Under the pieces are notes generated by a model. That model saw only the letters and a program-made list of their open reading frames with translations, was not told the origin of the DNA and searched no databases. The translations under genes were made by a program, and so were the position numbers. Shown piece after piece: positions 22,748-35,162 of a stretch of DNA of 64,000 nucleotides. The stretch comes from Chromera velia (taxonomy: Eukaryota > Sar > Chromeraceae): positions 30,841 through 94,840 of the forward strand of contig JAHBMJ010002861.1 of NCBI GenBank assembly GCA_018398765.1. The letters are read 5' to 3'. Within the stretch, counting starts at the first letter, position 1. Each line of letters starts with the position of its first letter.

Positions 22748-25700
22748 TCAACTCCCAACCAGAGGCCTCTTGGCAGGGAAACGGATTCTCAACGCTCTGC
22801 CCAAGGGGCCCTCCACCACACATTTCTGCCAGAGGATCAACGCAATTGCGTTGGCAATCACCAGAGCTGCCAGCCCCCCCCTAGTTTCTACCCCCATGCT
22901 GATGTCACTAGGTGGATTTCCAGCCTCCTGATACCCCTTCCATGCAGGAGACACTGTCCCTGCTGCGTTGTAGTTCTCCGTCGCCATATGGAACAGACGC
23001 GTCGCCGCATTTGACGGCGAGAGAATGAGGAAGAGAGTGAAACCGAAAAGAATCAGACCGAGAACAAGAACAGGCAGGCTCTTGAAAACCGACTGACGGA
23101 ATTCATAACCGAACGAGAACACAACTGCCCCCGTCACAAACTGTGCATAAATCACCGCGAACAACGTAGAGGCCTCCCAGTTGTCTGACAACGTCCACCA
23201 CTCAAACCCATTCGAGTACTCTGTGGGGAAGCGGATATAGTTGGGTGCGTTCTGAATGAACGACAGTGCACCGGCAAGGAAGGCCAAATCGATGATCCAC
23301 ATTCCCAAAAGGGACCACACAGTGATGCTCCCCAGAAGGGCGCTTGTGGGCCGATTGTCCTTCGCAAGACGGTCACGTGGTCCGACAACGGACATGACAT
23401 ACGACAGACCGAGCACCGCAACTCCGTCGATCATGATGTACGCCATCTGACACATGAGGACTCCAAACCAGAACGAGCAGATCTTCAGGACGGAGAACAG
23501 AAGACCGTACAGAACAAGGAACTTGTAACACGACAGAGAGGTCTGAAGTGCACATCGACCTTCTTTCAATACAGTCACAACGTCACACACGCTCTTGTTT
23601 CGTGCAGTGAACGGAGCGACTGCCGAAGCCTCTGCTGCCGACAACGCAACCCCACAATGTGCCTTCCTAAGTGCCCCACAATCATTCCCCCCGTCCCCAC
23701 ACATCCCAACAACCAACCCCTCGGCTCTGTAAAGTTCGACTGCCTCAATCTTCTGTGCAGGAGACATACGAGCAAGACAACGCAGGCCAAAAAGCAAAGG
23801 ACTCCCTACTCCCAAATGACCCCCTTTTCTCAATACTGCAAATGCCTTTCCTGTTGCTGCCAGCTCAAGGCTCTGTGCCTGCATGAGTGCAGCCACGCGA
23901 GGACCCCCACGGAGCCCCTTCACCTCCTCTGCCGCACACGCGACCCTCGATCTCATGGCCTCCTCCACCTCCTGGGTGGTCCAGGGGGCTGACGCAGGGT
24001 TTCTCAAACTGCGCCACATGACCTGAGAGGTCTCCCCCCCTCCAGAGGTACTCTGAATCTCTACATCTGCAAGCAACTGCTCCCAATGCATACCCCCCTT
24101 CTCCTCCTCTGTCTCCTCCCCCCCCTCTGTCAATGAAAGAGGACCCCACAGCTTTGCTTCTCCGGCAATGAACGCCCCACAGAAGGGCGTGTCTCCAGTA
24201 ATCATCACAGGCCTCACCCCCGCCTCTCTCATTTCTCGAATCGCACCTGCTGTGTCTGGTTTCAATTCATTTCTGAACAAAAGCAACCCTCTCCAGGTCA
24301 ACCCCTGCTCTGCCTCATCTCTGCCCATACCTTCTGCTGCTGTGACACACTCTCTGCGGGAGCGTGTGATGCCATCGGTGCGAGATGCGAGGGCAAGCAC
24401 GTAACATCCCCTGAGGGCAAAATGACGGAACGACTCCTTTGCACCCTCGGGGATGCTCTCTGGAACACACGCTGCCGTGACAGCCTCATAAGATCCCTTA
24501 CAGTACACTTCCAACTTCCCCTTCCTGCTCTGCTGCTGGGTCTCCGACTGCCCCCCAGAGGGGACAAACACAGCGACACTCATGGTCATGCGTGCATGGT
24601 CGAAATCCCACCTTCTGAGTACAGTCAGGGTGGTGCTGTTGGGAAGAGACACCTCAGCCACCCCCTCCCCTCCCCCCTCTCTGCATGGAAGCAGCTTCCC
24701 CCCTGTAGAAGCAAACATCTCCCTCTCCACTTCATTTCCTACCAGAGCCTCCTTCCCCTTCGGTCCCCCCACTTCTTTTGGGTTCTCGAGTGACGCCAAA
24801 GAATGGCAACACGAAAGGCCGCGGTACATTTCAGGACCCATTGCCTCCACTGCCCCCTCCTCTGAGGGCGTCAGAATTTTGCCGGCAGGTTCGGGTTCCT
24901 GTGGGGTGACGGGGCGGAAACGGACAACGGCCCCGAGGAAGTCCAGGCAGTCCTTTGTCAATGTCCCCGTCTTGTCAAAGCAGAACACACGGACTTTACC
25001 ACTGATGGCAATTCGTCCGGGGTTCACACACACAATGCCTGCCTGCTTAAGTCTGGCACTGCTTCTGATCTGCCCCACAACCAAGGCGACGGGGAGAAGA
25101 GGGGAGAGAATCTGGGAGACGGTAAACGCTCCGTAGGTAAAACGAGTGACCCAGAATGCAGGCTGGCCACTGCTCAACTGAAACCAAATGGCCAGTGCAA
25201 AGTTCACAGCTCCGTAAAGCAGCAGAAGGATGAAGACCAAGGGCAGCTCTCTATCATACTTAAACCTGAGCCTCTCGGGGAACAGCATCGTTGCAAGGAG
25301 TTGACCCTTGCTGCTCTGCATTCCTGTGGCCACTGCCACTGCTGTGATCTCACCTGGACGGTCTGTTTGCCCCTCATCCCCCCCCGTGACTTGCATCACG
25401 TCGGTGCCTGCGAACAGCAGATGCTTCACGCACCTCTTGTTCGTCAGACTGAACGCATCCCCCGACCCCCCTCCCCCCTCCGTCTCTACGTGCGTCTTCT
25501 GGACAGGACGAGACTCCCCAGTCAGAGCAGACTCGTCAACCACAGCACTGCCAGACAGGACGGCCAAGTCACAGGGGACGGGCCAGCGGTTCCCCTGCAA
25601 GGAGAGAACAGAGCGCGCAGTTGCACACAGGAATCCACATACACAAGCTGAACTCGCGTTGCACCTCTCTTCGAATCAGTCGTCAGAGAGGAGCGAAAAG

Positions 25701-26056
25701 CGACACCCGACAGACAGACAGATAGTAAAAAAAAACAGAGCGGGAGGATGGATTTTCTTTCCCCACACAGAGAAGGGCCGACCTCGACTTGTGCAGAGTG
25801 CGACTCCAGACAGAAAAGAGAAGATTCCTTCCGACTGACTGACCGATACTGCCACAACGTCTCCCGGAACGATGTCCTTCGAGGACTTTTCAGTCCACTT
25901 CCCCTCCCTCTTCACTCGCACTGTCGCCTCAAAAGCCGTGATTTCCGCAAGTGCCACCTGACCAGCCCTGCACAAACACAGCCACACGGAAGTGTTCTCT
26001 TGACTGCTCTTTTGGACCTCGAGTGTTCGTTGAAGGACCATGGCTCTTCGCAGTCG

Positions 26057-26109
<53 letters not shown>

Positions 26110-27525
26110 GGGCTGCGGGGGGCAGTCACACCGAGCCAAGGAAAGTGACGGATTTTGAAGATACCAGCCCACAAGCATACAGAGAGGTACATTCACAAAA
26201 CCAGAATCGAAGTCGGTTCTCTTCATGCACCCAAGAGATCCCCCCCCCCACCCGTCTACAATACTTCTCTGACAGTTGAGTCGACCCACCTGCGCACGAC
26301 CATTTTGGCGATTGCAGCGATCATGGCCACCCCCAGCAGCAGAGCTCCCACGAACAGGTAGGAGGCCCACAGCCAGATGATGTACATGATCAGCTGGTAG
26401 ACGTAGAAGAACTGAGAGAGCTCGTTCTTGATCAACTCAACCACGGAATCCACCTTGAAGGGAATCTCGTTGGGTCCCACCAGGGCGAGAAGATTCTTCG
26501 CCTGCTCCTCTCCTCTGCCGCGACTTGCGGCAAGGAGGGCTGCAAGAAAGAAAGGGGGAGGAGAGTCTCCAAAAGGATGACAAGCGATGAGAAGAAAAAA
26601 CACTCACGCGTTCATCCAGTCCCAAAGAGGAGAACAGAGACCGAGGCAGTGGACGCAACAGACAGAGACAAACACCAACTCTGCGACCCCACATGAAAGC
26701 CCCCCACCCACCTGCACATGTTGGAGGCACCTGCACCTGTGCGATCTTGAACGTGGCCTCTCCGTCTCTGCCTGAGGTTGGCTCCTGCTGACTCTGCTGT
26801 TCAGTTCTTCCCTCTGTCTCCTCTCTCTGCTCCCCCTCAGTGAAGCCCTTCTGTTCTTTCCAGAGGACAAACCTCTTGCCTTCGAACAGGAAGAAACGGA
26901 GACGGTGACCGGGAGCAACTCCCTCCTTCTCAACTTCCCCCCCCACCTGTGGCGGTGCCGGTCCGTCTGCTGTGACTGCAGCTTTCGAGAAGGGAAGAAC
27001 GACAGAACAGACCTTCATGGTCTCCTGTCTGACCTCCTCTCTAGCCGCGAGACGCGAGGCAAAAGCCTTCAATCGGCCCTTCATCCCCTCCGGACACACT
27101 TTGATTAGCCATCCGAGGACGGCCCCTGCAAACGATGTGTGCTCCACGTCCGTCATCTCTGTCTCTTCCTCCTCCTGGTCCTCTTCTGTCTTCTTCCCCA
27201 CTCCCTGCACTGTCACCTTCACGTGCGTTGCCCTTGCAGGCTTGCACTTCATACGGAAGAAATTGACAAGGGACTTTCTGAGAAAGAACCAAGTGGACAT
27301 GTGGGCAGAGGCCAGAACCCAGGTGGCAAAGAAGAGCTCTGCGTTTTGTTCGAAAGAACCGAACATGGAGTAACTGCCGTAGAAACACAAGTTGTCGGCA
27401 CCAGAGACCTGCATTTTCATGACATGGACACAGCCAGGAGAAAGCTGGAGCTCGGCATTCTGACGGCATGTACCGATGATGCCTTTCTGTCTGTTCGACT
27501 TCGGTCCGTCTCTTCTTTTTCTCTC

Positions 27526-27599
<74 letters not shown>

Positions 27600-28505
27600 A
27601 CGTGCGCACGTGCGAGAGAGAGAGAGTGAGAGAAAGAGAGGGGGGGTGTGCACGCGTGTGAGTGTGACGAAGGATGGGTGAAAGACTCTGTGAGTATCAG
27701 TGAGTCGTGAGTGCTTGCGCTGTGTCAGTGGGAGAGGCAGACTCGCTTGGCGCAGAGACGTTATGGAGAAGTAAAAGGTCAGTAGCACGCAGACAGGGAG
27801 GATCCGATGGAAGGAACGAGAAGCAATGGGCGCTCCAAACTTCCCACGGGGGATAGTAAGGTTATACGTTGGAGAGCACATCACCACGTTCAAATGCTAA
27901 ATATGAGGAGAGGCAGTTAGCAGGGCTTGGCACACCGACCTGGCAGCCATCATAGTATCCGTAGATGAGAATGAGGAACAGCACCGCCCACATAACGAAC
28001 ACCCCCATCCACAGCCAGTTGACTGCCTTCCCGAAGAGACAGTCCTCGTAGTGTTCCAATTCCGTCTCTCCCATCTTCCTCACACCCGTCTCCCCCTCAA
28101 CCTCGACAGGAGAGTCTCTGAACGTCAAAGTGAACGACTGGCTTGACACCACACCCTGCACCCCTCCACAAAAAGAGAGTCCAGAGGAGATGGAAGAGGA
28201 AGATGACGGAGAGATTTCCGGATGCGTCCTCTTCTTCGTTACTCTGGCCTCGCCCAGTCTCTTCCACACATACCAGCATCCTGTAGCAATAAGGACAATC
28301 AGGATATACCCCACCAGCACCCAAGTGAAGGGGGAAGTCTTCAGATCAGGAACAGCAATCTCGCACCCAGGCGTCTCCTGCAGAGAGCACACACGGATGC
28401 ACACACATATCACCCATTCATCCTTCATCTGCCGGCAATGCACCCCTAAGCACTTTCTCCTCCACTCACCGAGCAGAGCGCCGGTCCCGTTGGGTACTTG
28501 CCCAT
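22748..28505 (-). CDS. P5-type (P5B-like) transport ATPase, six exons
   Basis: Exons in transcript order are 28505-28470, 28377-27940, 27408-26712, 26539-26290, 25967-25844 and 25594-22748; all phases agree, giving 1,463 residues. Exon 2 carries two membrane helices (VLVGYILIVLIATGCWYVWK and a second near its end). The actuator-domain TGES is near residue 541. Membrane segment 4 reads SQILSPLLPVALVVG. The phosphorylated Asp is in CFDKTGTLTKD (Asp codon 24976-24974, about residue 722). MITGDTPFCGAF and the hinge GMCGDGGNDCGALRKAHCGV follow, then six C-terminal membrane segments. The GIVCVNPGRIAISGK stretch after M4 and the overall order fit P5 ATPases of endomembranes, closest to P5B (ATP13A2/3 polyamine exporters). 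It is longer than the usual ~1,200 residues, and M4 lacks the usual PPALP or PPELP. Substrate unproven. Introns contain CA/GA and TC/TG tracts. Confidence 0.94.
26056..26110 (+). repeat. (CA)n(GA)n microsatellite in ATPase intron 4
   Basis: ca units at 26056-26089 run into ga units to 26109, inside the intron between ATPase exons 4 and 5. Confidence 0.93.
27535..27635 (+). repeat. (TC)n(TG)n and GA tracts in ATPase intron 2
   Basis: tc units at 27535-27562 pass into tg units to about 27596, followed by purine-rich ga units. All lie between ATPase exons 2 and 3. Confidence 0.93.
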
Positions 28506-28797
28506 CGTTCTATCGGTTGATATCTCGTTCGACCACGATGTAACTCCACACAAAACGGATCTCACAAACAAGACAGAAAGTCGAAGATCAATGTTATACA
28601 GCGTTTGACAAGCTAACAAAGCAACCGAGTGCAGGGAAAAACCAAGAGACGAGTTGCGACGATCAAATCGAAGAAGTGGATCACGAAAGTTGGGCAACGA
28701 GACGTGAAAAAGTGAAGCGATTCGGGCGCGTGGAATGATCTGAACACACAAAGGTCAGGCACACGAATTACCCACGAAAGACTTGAGAAGTCAAGTC

Positions 28798-28949
28798 CTT
28801 AAGAGGTGCGCCGCGCCCCGCGCCCCACAATGAGATCCGAGCCGACGCGCGAAGCGCACCGTTCGCGGGCCGTCCACGTTTCGGGTCGGTCCCCTTAGAC
28901 TCCCCTAAGCCCTGGGCCGGGGCCCGCGGCTACGCACTCGAAAAAAAAA
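28798..28949. other. Isolated GC-rich block ending in an A run, upstream of the ATPase
   Basis: About 140 bases of very GC-rich sequence with hairpin-forming words (gggccggggccc, gcgcgaagcgc) stand in ordinary-composition DNA and end at aaaaaaaaa (28941-28949). It could be a CpG-rich promoter element for the minus-strand ATPase, or a retroposed structural-RNA fragment with a tail. I could not match it to a known RNA. Confidence 0.4.
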
Positions 28950-29090
28950 GCAACCAAATTTGTTTAAAAAAAACTCGCAACTGTTGCACAGACTGAGCAA
29001 CAGAATCTTTTGAACAGATCTGCTGTCGATCTATGTCGATCATGACAGTGGAGTTGAGATGAGTTGAGAGAGAGGAAGGCTGCTTTGCAG

Positions 29091-29166
29091 GTCGACTGCT
29101 ACAACAAGGACTCACAGGATCTCCTCGACTTTCTCTACAACAACTGGGCGAAAATAATCGCTGCTG
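29091..29166 (+). CDS. Candidate isolated exon, unrecognised
   Basis: After ctgctttgcag an open frame reads VDCYNKDSQDLLDFLYNNWA and continues about six residues to a possible GTGGCC donor. It looks coding, but no partner exons were placed and a minus-strand gene ends only 290 bases to the right. Confidence 0.25.
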
Positions 29167-29457
29167 GTGGCCTCCACTCCCCCTACCGGACATCCAGAGT
29201 CCGGCCTGGAAAAAATGGTCCGTCCCGTCTCTCCTCTCTCCCCCCCCCCCTTTCCCCTCGGGTAGCACCCCGGGTGACCAAAGCCCCAGAGCACACTGGG
29301 ACACAAAGCAAATCAATCATCCACAATTCAATGTTCATCAAGTCACATATCCCCCCATACAACCGGCCTGCTTGCTCGTGCTTGCCCTGCCCACCTGCAT
29401 TTCCCTCCTTTTTGATTTCTCCTTCCACTGCACCTTTCAACTCAACGCCCAGCCTTC

Positions 29458-31129
29458 TTATTTAGAGATACCTTCTTTCTCCAAAAAGACTCCCGTCTTC
29501 TTGTGAACATAGGCAATCATTTCTACAAGCATGGCAAAAGCAGACTTCCTGTCAGTCAGCGTCCCCATTTCTATATCTTCAGCTGCCATTCGCACATTAT
29601 GGCATCCAACACCTCTTACGACTCTTCTGTCTGCTATCTCTGGAGGTTGTAACCTGAAAGAAACGCCTCAAACGAATAAACAATAACTCCACTGTCTGCT
29701 GATGGAGGGGGTGCTTGCCTTCTGTGTCTGTCCCTGTGACACCCACTCTTTCGCTTTTCGTGATCGGTGGCTGTGTGCATGTGTGCATGTGTGCCTGCGT
29801 TTGCAAGGATGGAGTCGTTGTATGCCCTCAGCCCGTCTGTCACTGCGTGAGTCAGCGGGTTCCATGAATCAATCACAAACCCACTCAGGGTCTGTGCGTC
29901 CCGTTCGCTTACTTCGCCGGCTCTCCAGGATCTTGTACTCGATTTGTTTTGTCTGCATATCTTGACCAACACACACCCAGTGCTCGACGCGCGATTGGTC
30001 TTTTACTCGAGTGCCCGTGGCATGTGCCAGTTGCTCTTTCTCTGCCCAGTGCTTCTGCAGCACGGCTGCAAAACACACGCAACAAAATGTCTGACTGTGT
30101 GTGTAGATATACATGCATGGAGGTGTCTCTGTTGCTGCCTAGGGGGGGGCACTCTGGAAGGTTATGGTAGATTTTGAGCCCAAAATAACATAAAATATGA
30201 ACAACAACAGATTTTTACGAGCCAGTCCGGCAACTTGGAGCTCCGCCTTGTCAAGTTACGTCAAAATCTGGTGTTTTTGAAGTGTAAGCTACGTGGTTAC
30301 TTTGGGTTACCCCCTTTTTATCTTTATCATACAAAGAGGTTATAGGTTACCCGGTTACGAGCATTTTAACCTCAGTAACCGACCAAATTTTTAATTTTTA
30401 AAAACATTCAAAATGATGTTTAGAACACGTTTGAATGCTTTTTGAGGGAGGTTACTTCATTTTTGAGGGGGGTCAAAAAAGGTTATGGGTTATCCAATTA
30501 CGGGGGGTTTGGGGGCAAAATGAGTGTGACACATCATTTTTCATCATTTTTGACCATAACCTGAATTGTTTAACAATCCTGAAGCTAGTTTTATGAGTAA
30601 TCAAACGTAACTAATCGATTAGCACCACTTTTGACTGATGGTTACATATTATACATTGTAGGGGGGGGGTGTAGGGTCAGTAACCATGGTGTAACCGGCT
30701 GAAGTGCCCCCCCCTAGGTTGCTGCAGCCGCAGAGAGAGCAAAAAGAGAGCTAGTAAGCGGGGAGGAGGGAGAGAGGGCTTCATTGAGGTTCTCTGGGGT
30801 GTTGAGGAGGAGGAAGAGTCTGGTAAGTCCATCTCTTCACTGACCTTCATCAAAGATAGCCATTCCAAGACGAGCTTTCTCAGGGTCGCTCCCGTCCTTC
30901 TTTGCCCACCTTTTGTGCTCCAGCTTCTCTCCAGCATTCACCTCCACCACTCCGTGTTTGGATTCTTCAGACAGGCTCAGTCCTCCCAGAAGAAACCGCT
31001 CTCCGTAATTGACTTTCTGCTCTTTACACTTTTGCTTGAACTTTCAATCACTTTGTAGAACTTTTGTACCTGCTTCACGCTGAAGGTGAAGCTTAGAAAG
31101 TTTGGGTCTGCAACGATATCATAAGCCAA
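29458..31129 (-). CDS. Unrecognised multi-exon gene, 3' part
   Basis: Exons placed leftward: 31129-31070 (20 codons, after a pyrimidine-rich acceptor), 31016-30845 (ends GAAG|GTCAGT, phase 1), 30065-29913 (matching phase, ends at GTAAGC), possibly a short exon near 29840-29735, and a last exon 29653-29458 ending TAA. Coding-like stretches include YDIVADPNFLSFTFSVKQ, NYGERFLLGGLSLSEESKHG, EKLEHKRWAKKDGSDPEK, HWAEKEQLAHATGTRVKD and FAMLVEMIAYVHKKTGVF. None suggests a family to me. The intron between 30845 and 30065 contains the hAT-like element listed separately, and one intron is only 53 bases. A further candidate exon starts near 31421 but its phase does not join cleanly, so the 5' part is unresolved or broken. 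It is soluble-looking, without membrane segments. Confidence 0.45.
30131..30725. mobile_element. Non-autonomous hAT-like element (MITE) with 8 bp target-site duplications
   Basis: The element spans 30139-30717 (579 bp). Its ends are perfect 15-base inverted repeats (ctaggggggggcact and its complement), extended imperfectly by ggtta words. It is flanked by gttgctgc at 30131-30138 and 30718-30725, an exact 8 bp duplication. Eight-base duplications with G-rich termini beginning near CTAGGG/CAGGG fit the hAT superfamily. The interior has no coding frame and repeats ggttac/gtaacc words. It sits in an intron of the surrounding minus-strand gene. Confidence 0.85.
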
Positions 31130-31693
31130 CTTGGGGGGGATTGAAAGAGAGAAAAGATATAAAAGAGCGACCTTTCTTGCCAAAAGAATGTGGCAGTCTC
31201 TATCATCAAAGCCCGAGCCAGCATGAAAAAAATATTTATTCCTGGTTCTTCACTCTGAACACCATCCATTGCATATCTCCTCATCTCTCCAGAGTTTAAA
31301 TTAATTTGACGTTCGGATCCCCCCCTAGGTGCATAGATGCAAGTGAAAGCGGTGGCAATGGGCCTCCACAGCATCAACAACTGCACAAGACCCTTCCATC
31401 CTCTTCCACTCGCACAGGCACCTGCAAGCAGCATCGCGAAGAAAAGAAATGATCACAGAAGGACCAGATTCATATCATTGTTTACTCCAGAACGCGTCCA
31501 CATGCAGTATCATATTGTTACTGTGTATCATGCCTTCACTTGTCTTCTGTGTATGAATAGTTGCAGCTCAGTTTTGACGCACTACAGGGTACACACTTTT
31601 GGAGGTGGGGAGAAGGTCCTGTGGACGAAAGCTCATATAGACTCACTGATCGAATAAGCAGGTGACTTGGGGATTCCCCAGTGGGCATTTCAG

Positions 31694-33357
31694 GGGCTCT
31701 CCATCGCCCTCCCACCGACAACGCCTGCAGACATCGCAAAGTGTCGTCTGCTGAGCGATGGCCCCATACATTCGACTGACGACTTCATTGAAGAATACTT
31801 CATTGACGACTTCATTGAAGAATTCGACGCCGATTGTTAGAGAAAGACCCCAACCGCAAGAGATCAGAGACTAAGTCTCAGGTGGCCGTGCTAGCTACAA
31901 CTCTGATGTACTTCGAGAAGTTGAGGGAGTTTAAGTTGATTGAGGAGCGGAAGATCAGTGACTGGCATCGATCAGTGAGCGTGCATCTTCATTGGCTCCT
32001 ATATTTGTTCCGTCCAATCAACGCGGCGAAAAAAAACATGCACAGAACAAATAAGAAAAGAGGCCTGATAAAACCCCGAAAGCTGTCATCACTTGAGCAC
32101 TTGCGAGGGACTGCAAAGAGTTCAGGATCCCATCTTATATTTGTGTGCCTGTGGATCTCCCTCGCACAAGCGTGCATTCCTCACGTGGTCTGCTTTAGGA
32201 CCTCTCCAAGTGCCAACATTCTTTTCCTCTGTAGTTTCCTTTTCTGCTGTTTTTGTGAGTGTTATTTCTTTTTCTGTAGTAAGTGGCATATCATACATGC
32301 CTTTACGCCAATTAACGAGCCGTACACTTCCCTGTTGAATTCTCTGTACAGTGGATGCCAACCGAGAATTTGACTGGCACAACCGACGGATCAGTATCAT
32401 CCCAGCAAAACGCAATGAGATCTTAAAGAATCTTTCTCCTGCAGTAATTTCTCACTCTCCATGAAGGTCAGGCAGTGATGCACGGTGACGCGCACTCATG
32501 AACACTGAGTATTACTTTCACTGTATGTACTCAATTGTTCTCAAAGATCTTGTATTCGAAATTGTGGCTGTCCGCCAGTAGTCAATCACTCTTTCTACGA
32601 TCAAGATACGCAACAATCCTTCAAAAACCCACCAGGGCTGGACCTTTTCTTTGTCAACAATTTTTATTGCGTCTCTATTTATGTCTTTCCTATCTGAACG
32701 TGTCTGAACGACCCTGCCCTCTGATAGCTGAGAGAAACATCGCTCTATTCTTGCCACGTCTTTTTTCTGCTTATTCTGCTCACGTGCATGCTTTCTCAAC
32801 AAATTCTGTAGCATGTCTGCTTTGATTAATTGATTGATTGGTTGGTTGATGATATAAAAATGTGCCTTCCTTCTTTGCTTGGCTTCCTTGTTCCTGCTTT
32901 GCAGCACCAGAGCATCTCCTTCGCTTTTGTTCTGACAGACAGACACGAGCATCGAACAACGGAAGGAATGCACAAGGGTGGAGGGGCAGATTGAAGGACC
33001 CGAGTCATGTAGGTGGGGACCTTCAGTCTATCCCTTCAGCAATCCTTCCGTAGAGCTCTGTGAATGGAATGTACTCGATTCGCGCGCTTCTTATTCCAAG
33101 TTCCAGGTCCCCCTCTCACCCAATGCATTTCTGATCTTGCTGTCATGAGTGCCCTTATCAGAGTGGGTAGAAGTACATCAAGGAAGAGGTGTCTCTGTCT
33201 CCCTGTCTCTCTATCCAGCGCCTTCCAGAAGATACGACCCCGGTACCGCTACTTGATATCTTAACCAGGGGAATCCCTGTGCCGAACCTGGATCTTTTGA
33301 CGCCCTCCCCCGGAATTCCCGTCAACCCCCCATGGCTGCTTTCACGCTGGCCTCAGG
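31694..33357 (+). CDS. Unrecognised plus-strand gene or pseudogene, scattered exons with a frame break
   Basis: Coding-like pieces are 31694-31840 (starts after atttcag; contains DDFIEEYFIDDFIEEFDADC then TAG), 31834-31974 (a different frame, EKDPNRKRSETKSQ... to DWHRS at a GTGAGC donor), 32352-32464 (after gtacag; FDWHNRRISIIPAKRNEIL, ending TGA) and 33219-33357 (after tatccag; PVPLLDILTRGIPVPNLD to a GTCAGT donor). The first two overlap in different frames, so a one- or two-base shift or a decayed copy is likely. LLEKDPNRK resembles the end of a protein kinase lobe, but no other kinase motif is present. The pieces may belong to more than one gene. Confidence 0.3.
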
Positions 33358-34699
33358 GTCAGTATAGCCCTCATTTGCTTCTCCTTTCCTGCTTTGTCTG
33401 ATCTTCTTTTGCCCTGGAATGTTCTCTGATACATAAGCCTAAGAGGCTCCACCGTTCTACTGACGTGTCCATTGATTCCTACATTGATGAATAAATATAT
33501 TAATATATTAGATATTATTTATTTTGAGCAAGTGTGTCGTTCGAGTATAAACTTCTTCATCATGTTTCACTTCTTGGCTCTAGCTCTTTTTTTTCTCCCG
33601 TTCCCCAACCCGTTTATCTTTGCTCGTCCATGCCTTTGTCATTCCTTCTCAGTATGCTAGCTCCGTTCGTGCCATCTGAATCCTGTATGCTTAAGATTCT
33701 TGTGTTGTTTGCTTGCTCACATTTCCTTGTACTTGCCCTCGTTTTCTTCATGCTCCCTGCTCAGCTTTTTCTTATTCTCTCCTGTGCACCCTCCATCTCT
33801 CTTTGCTTGACTCCCCCATGCTTTGGCCCGATCGGTCATCTTAACACGGCATACAGCTGACCCATGGCCAGATGTTTGAGCTGAAAGAACGAAGCAATCG
33901 GAGGCTTGCCGGCTGGCGTCTTTGCTGGTAAACGCTGGTGAGAGGCCTCTTCCCTTCAATGACTAACATATTTCATACTAATTCGCGCGCGGTCGATCTT
34001 ATCAACTACTGATTATAATGCTCTTGAGGTCTAGAATGCTGCTGCTACAGTGGTGGCTTTTGGCTTTGCCTCTCAGCTACAACTGCGCTGCATGCTCCTT
34101 GCTGTTCTTCTCATTCCCTCCTTCTTTCATGGTCTTGGGGATACCTTTTTTGCACGCTACTTAGGTCTATGATTTCAAACGCTTCGCCTGCTGACCGCAT
34201 CAGCTACTTGCTGGTTGTATTTCACTCAATCTTTTTTCTGTCTAGTGATCAGCTTTTCAGCAGCTCCCAGTTTTTCTGTGTCGTGCTGATTGTGCTTTTG
34301 CACTCCATTGTCTGCTCCATTTGAAGAGAATGCTTGTGCGTTTCTGCTATTGCTCACTATCTGAGTGCCCTAGCTCTTCCGCTGCTCTCTCTCCCTTCCC
34401 CTGCGTCTTGTGCTCAGGTCCTGCCAACGCCAAGAGGGTGCCAAAGAGGCGAATATAAGCAAAAGGAGTGTAGACAAATGCTCTTTTTTCTGTGGGGGAC
34501 GAGAAAGCAAACATTGTTCAGGTTTATATGAAAACAATTTGAAAAGAAAGAGTAATGCACGTAGATTGAGAGACCCTCCAAAAACCAGATAAAATCACTG
34601 CTTTCCTTTCTTGTACTCGTAAAACATTTTCCTTTCTCTCTATGAATTTGTATCAAGGAAAAACTAGGAAACGCTGGAGGGAGAAAAGAAGAGATATGT

Positions 34700-34743
<44 letters not shown>

Positions 34744-35114
34744 CGTGACGTTCGTCTGCATAGTCGCCGATATGCTCCTACACATCTTTCTTTTTTTCTG
34801 ACGATACTGCAGGTTGTTCCAGTTCCCATGTAGACCTCGGCGCGGTCAGTCATTCTTGTGTGACTGCTCGTGGTATAGGGGTTCACCATTGTCTGTGTCT
34901 TGGCTCCCTTCTTATCGTTTTTGAAACTTTCTTTCTCTCTTTTTCTCTTTCTTTCTTTCTTTTTTTCTTTCTTTCTTTCTTTCTTTCTTTCTTTTTTTCT
35001 TTAATTCTTTCTTTCTTTCTTTCTTTTTTTCTTTTTTTCTTTCTTTCTTTCTTTCTTTCTGTCTGTCTGTCTTTCTTTCTGTCTTTCTGTTTTTTTTTTC
35101 TTTCTTCCTTTTTT

Positions 35115-35162
<48 letters not shown>

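Noticed and set aside
28446-28751. 101-residue minus-strand frame starting at 28751 as the ATPase N-terminus
   Set aside because: The shorter start at 28505 gives a 12-codon exon that splices in phase to exon 2, and the upstream part has no conserved character. The longer start cannot be fully excluded.
31834-31974. Protein kinase domain suggested by LLEKDPNRK
   Set aside because: No glycine loop, VAIK, HRD or DFG motif occurs nearby; one short resemblance is not enough.
32122-32973. Charged minus-strand frames at 32122-32415 and 32518-32973
   Set aside because: They read the purine-rich strand opposite pyrimidine-rich intron-like DNA, and overlap a better-supported plus-strand exon at 32352-32464.
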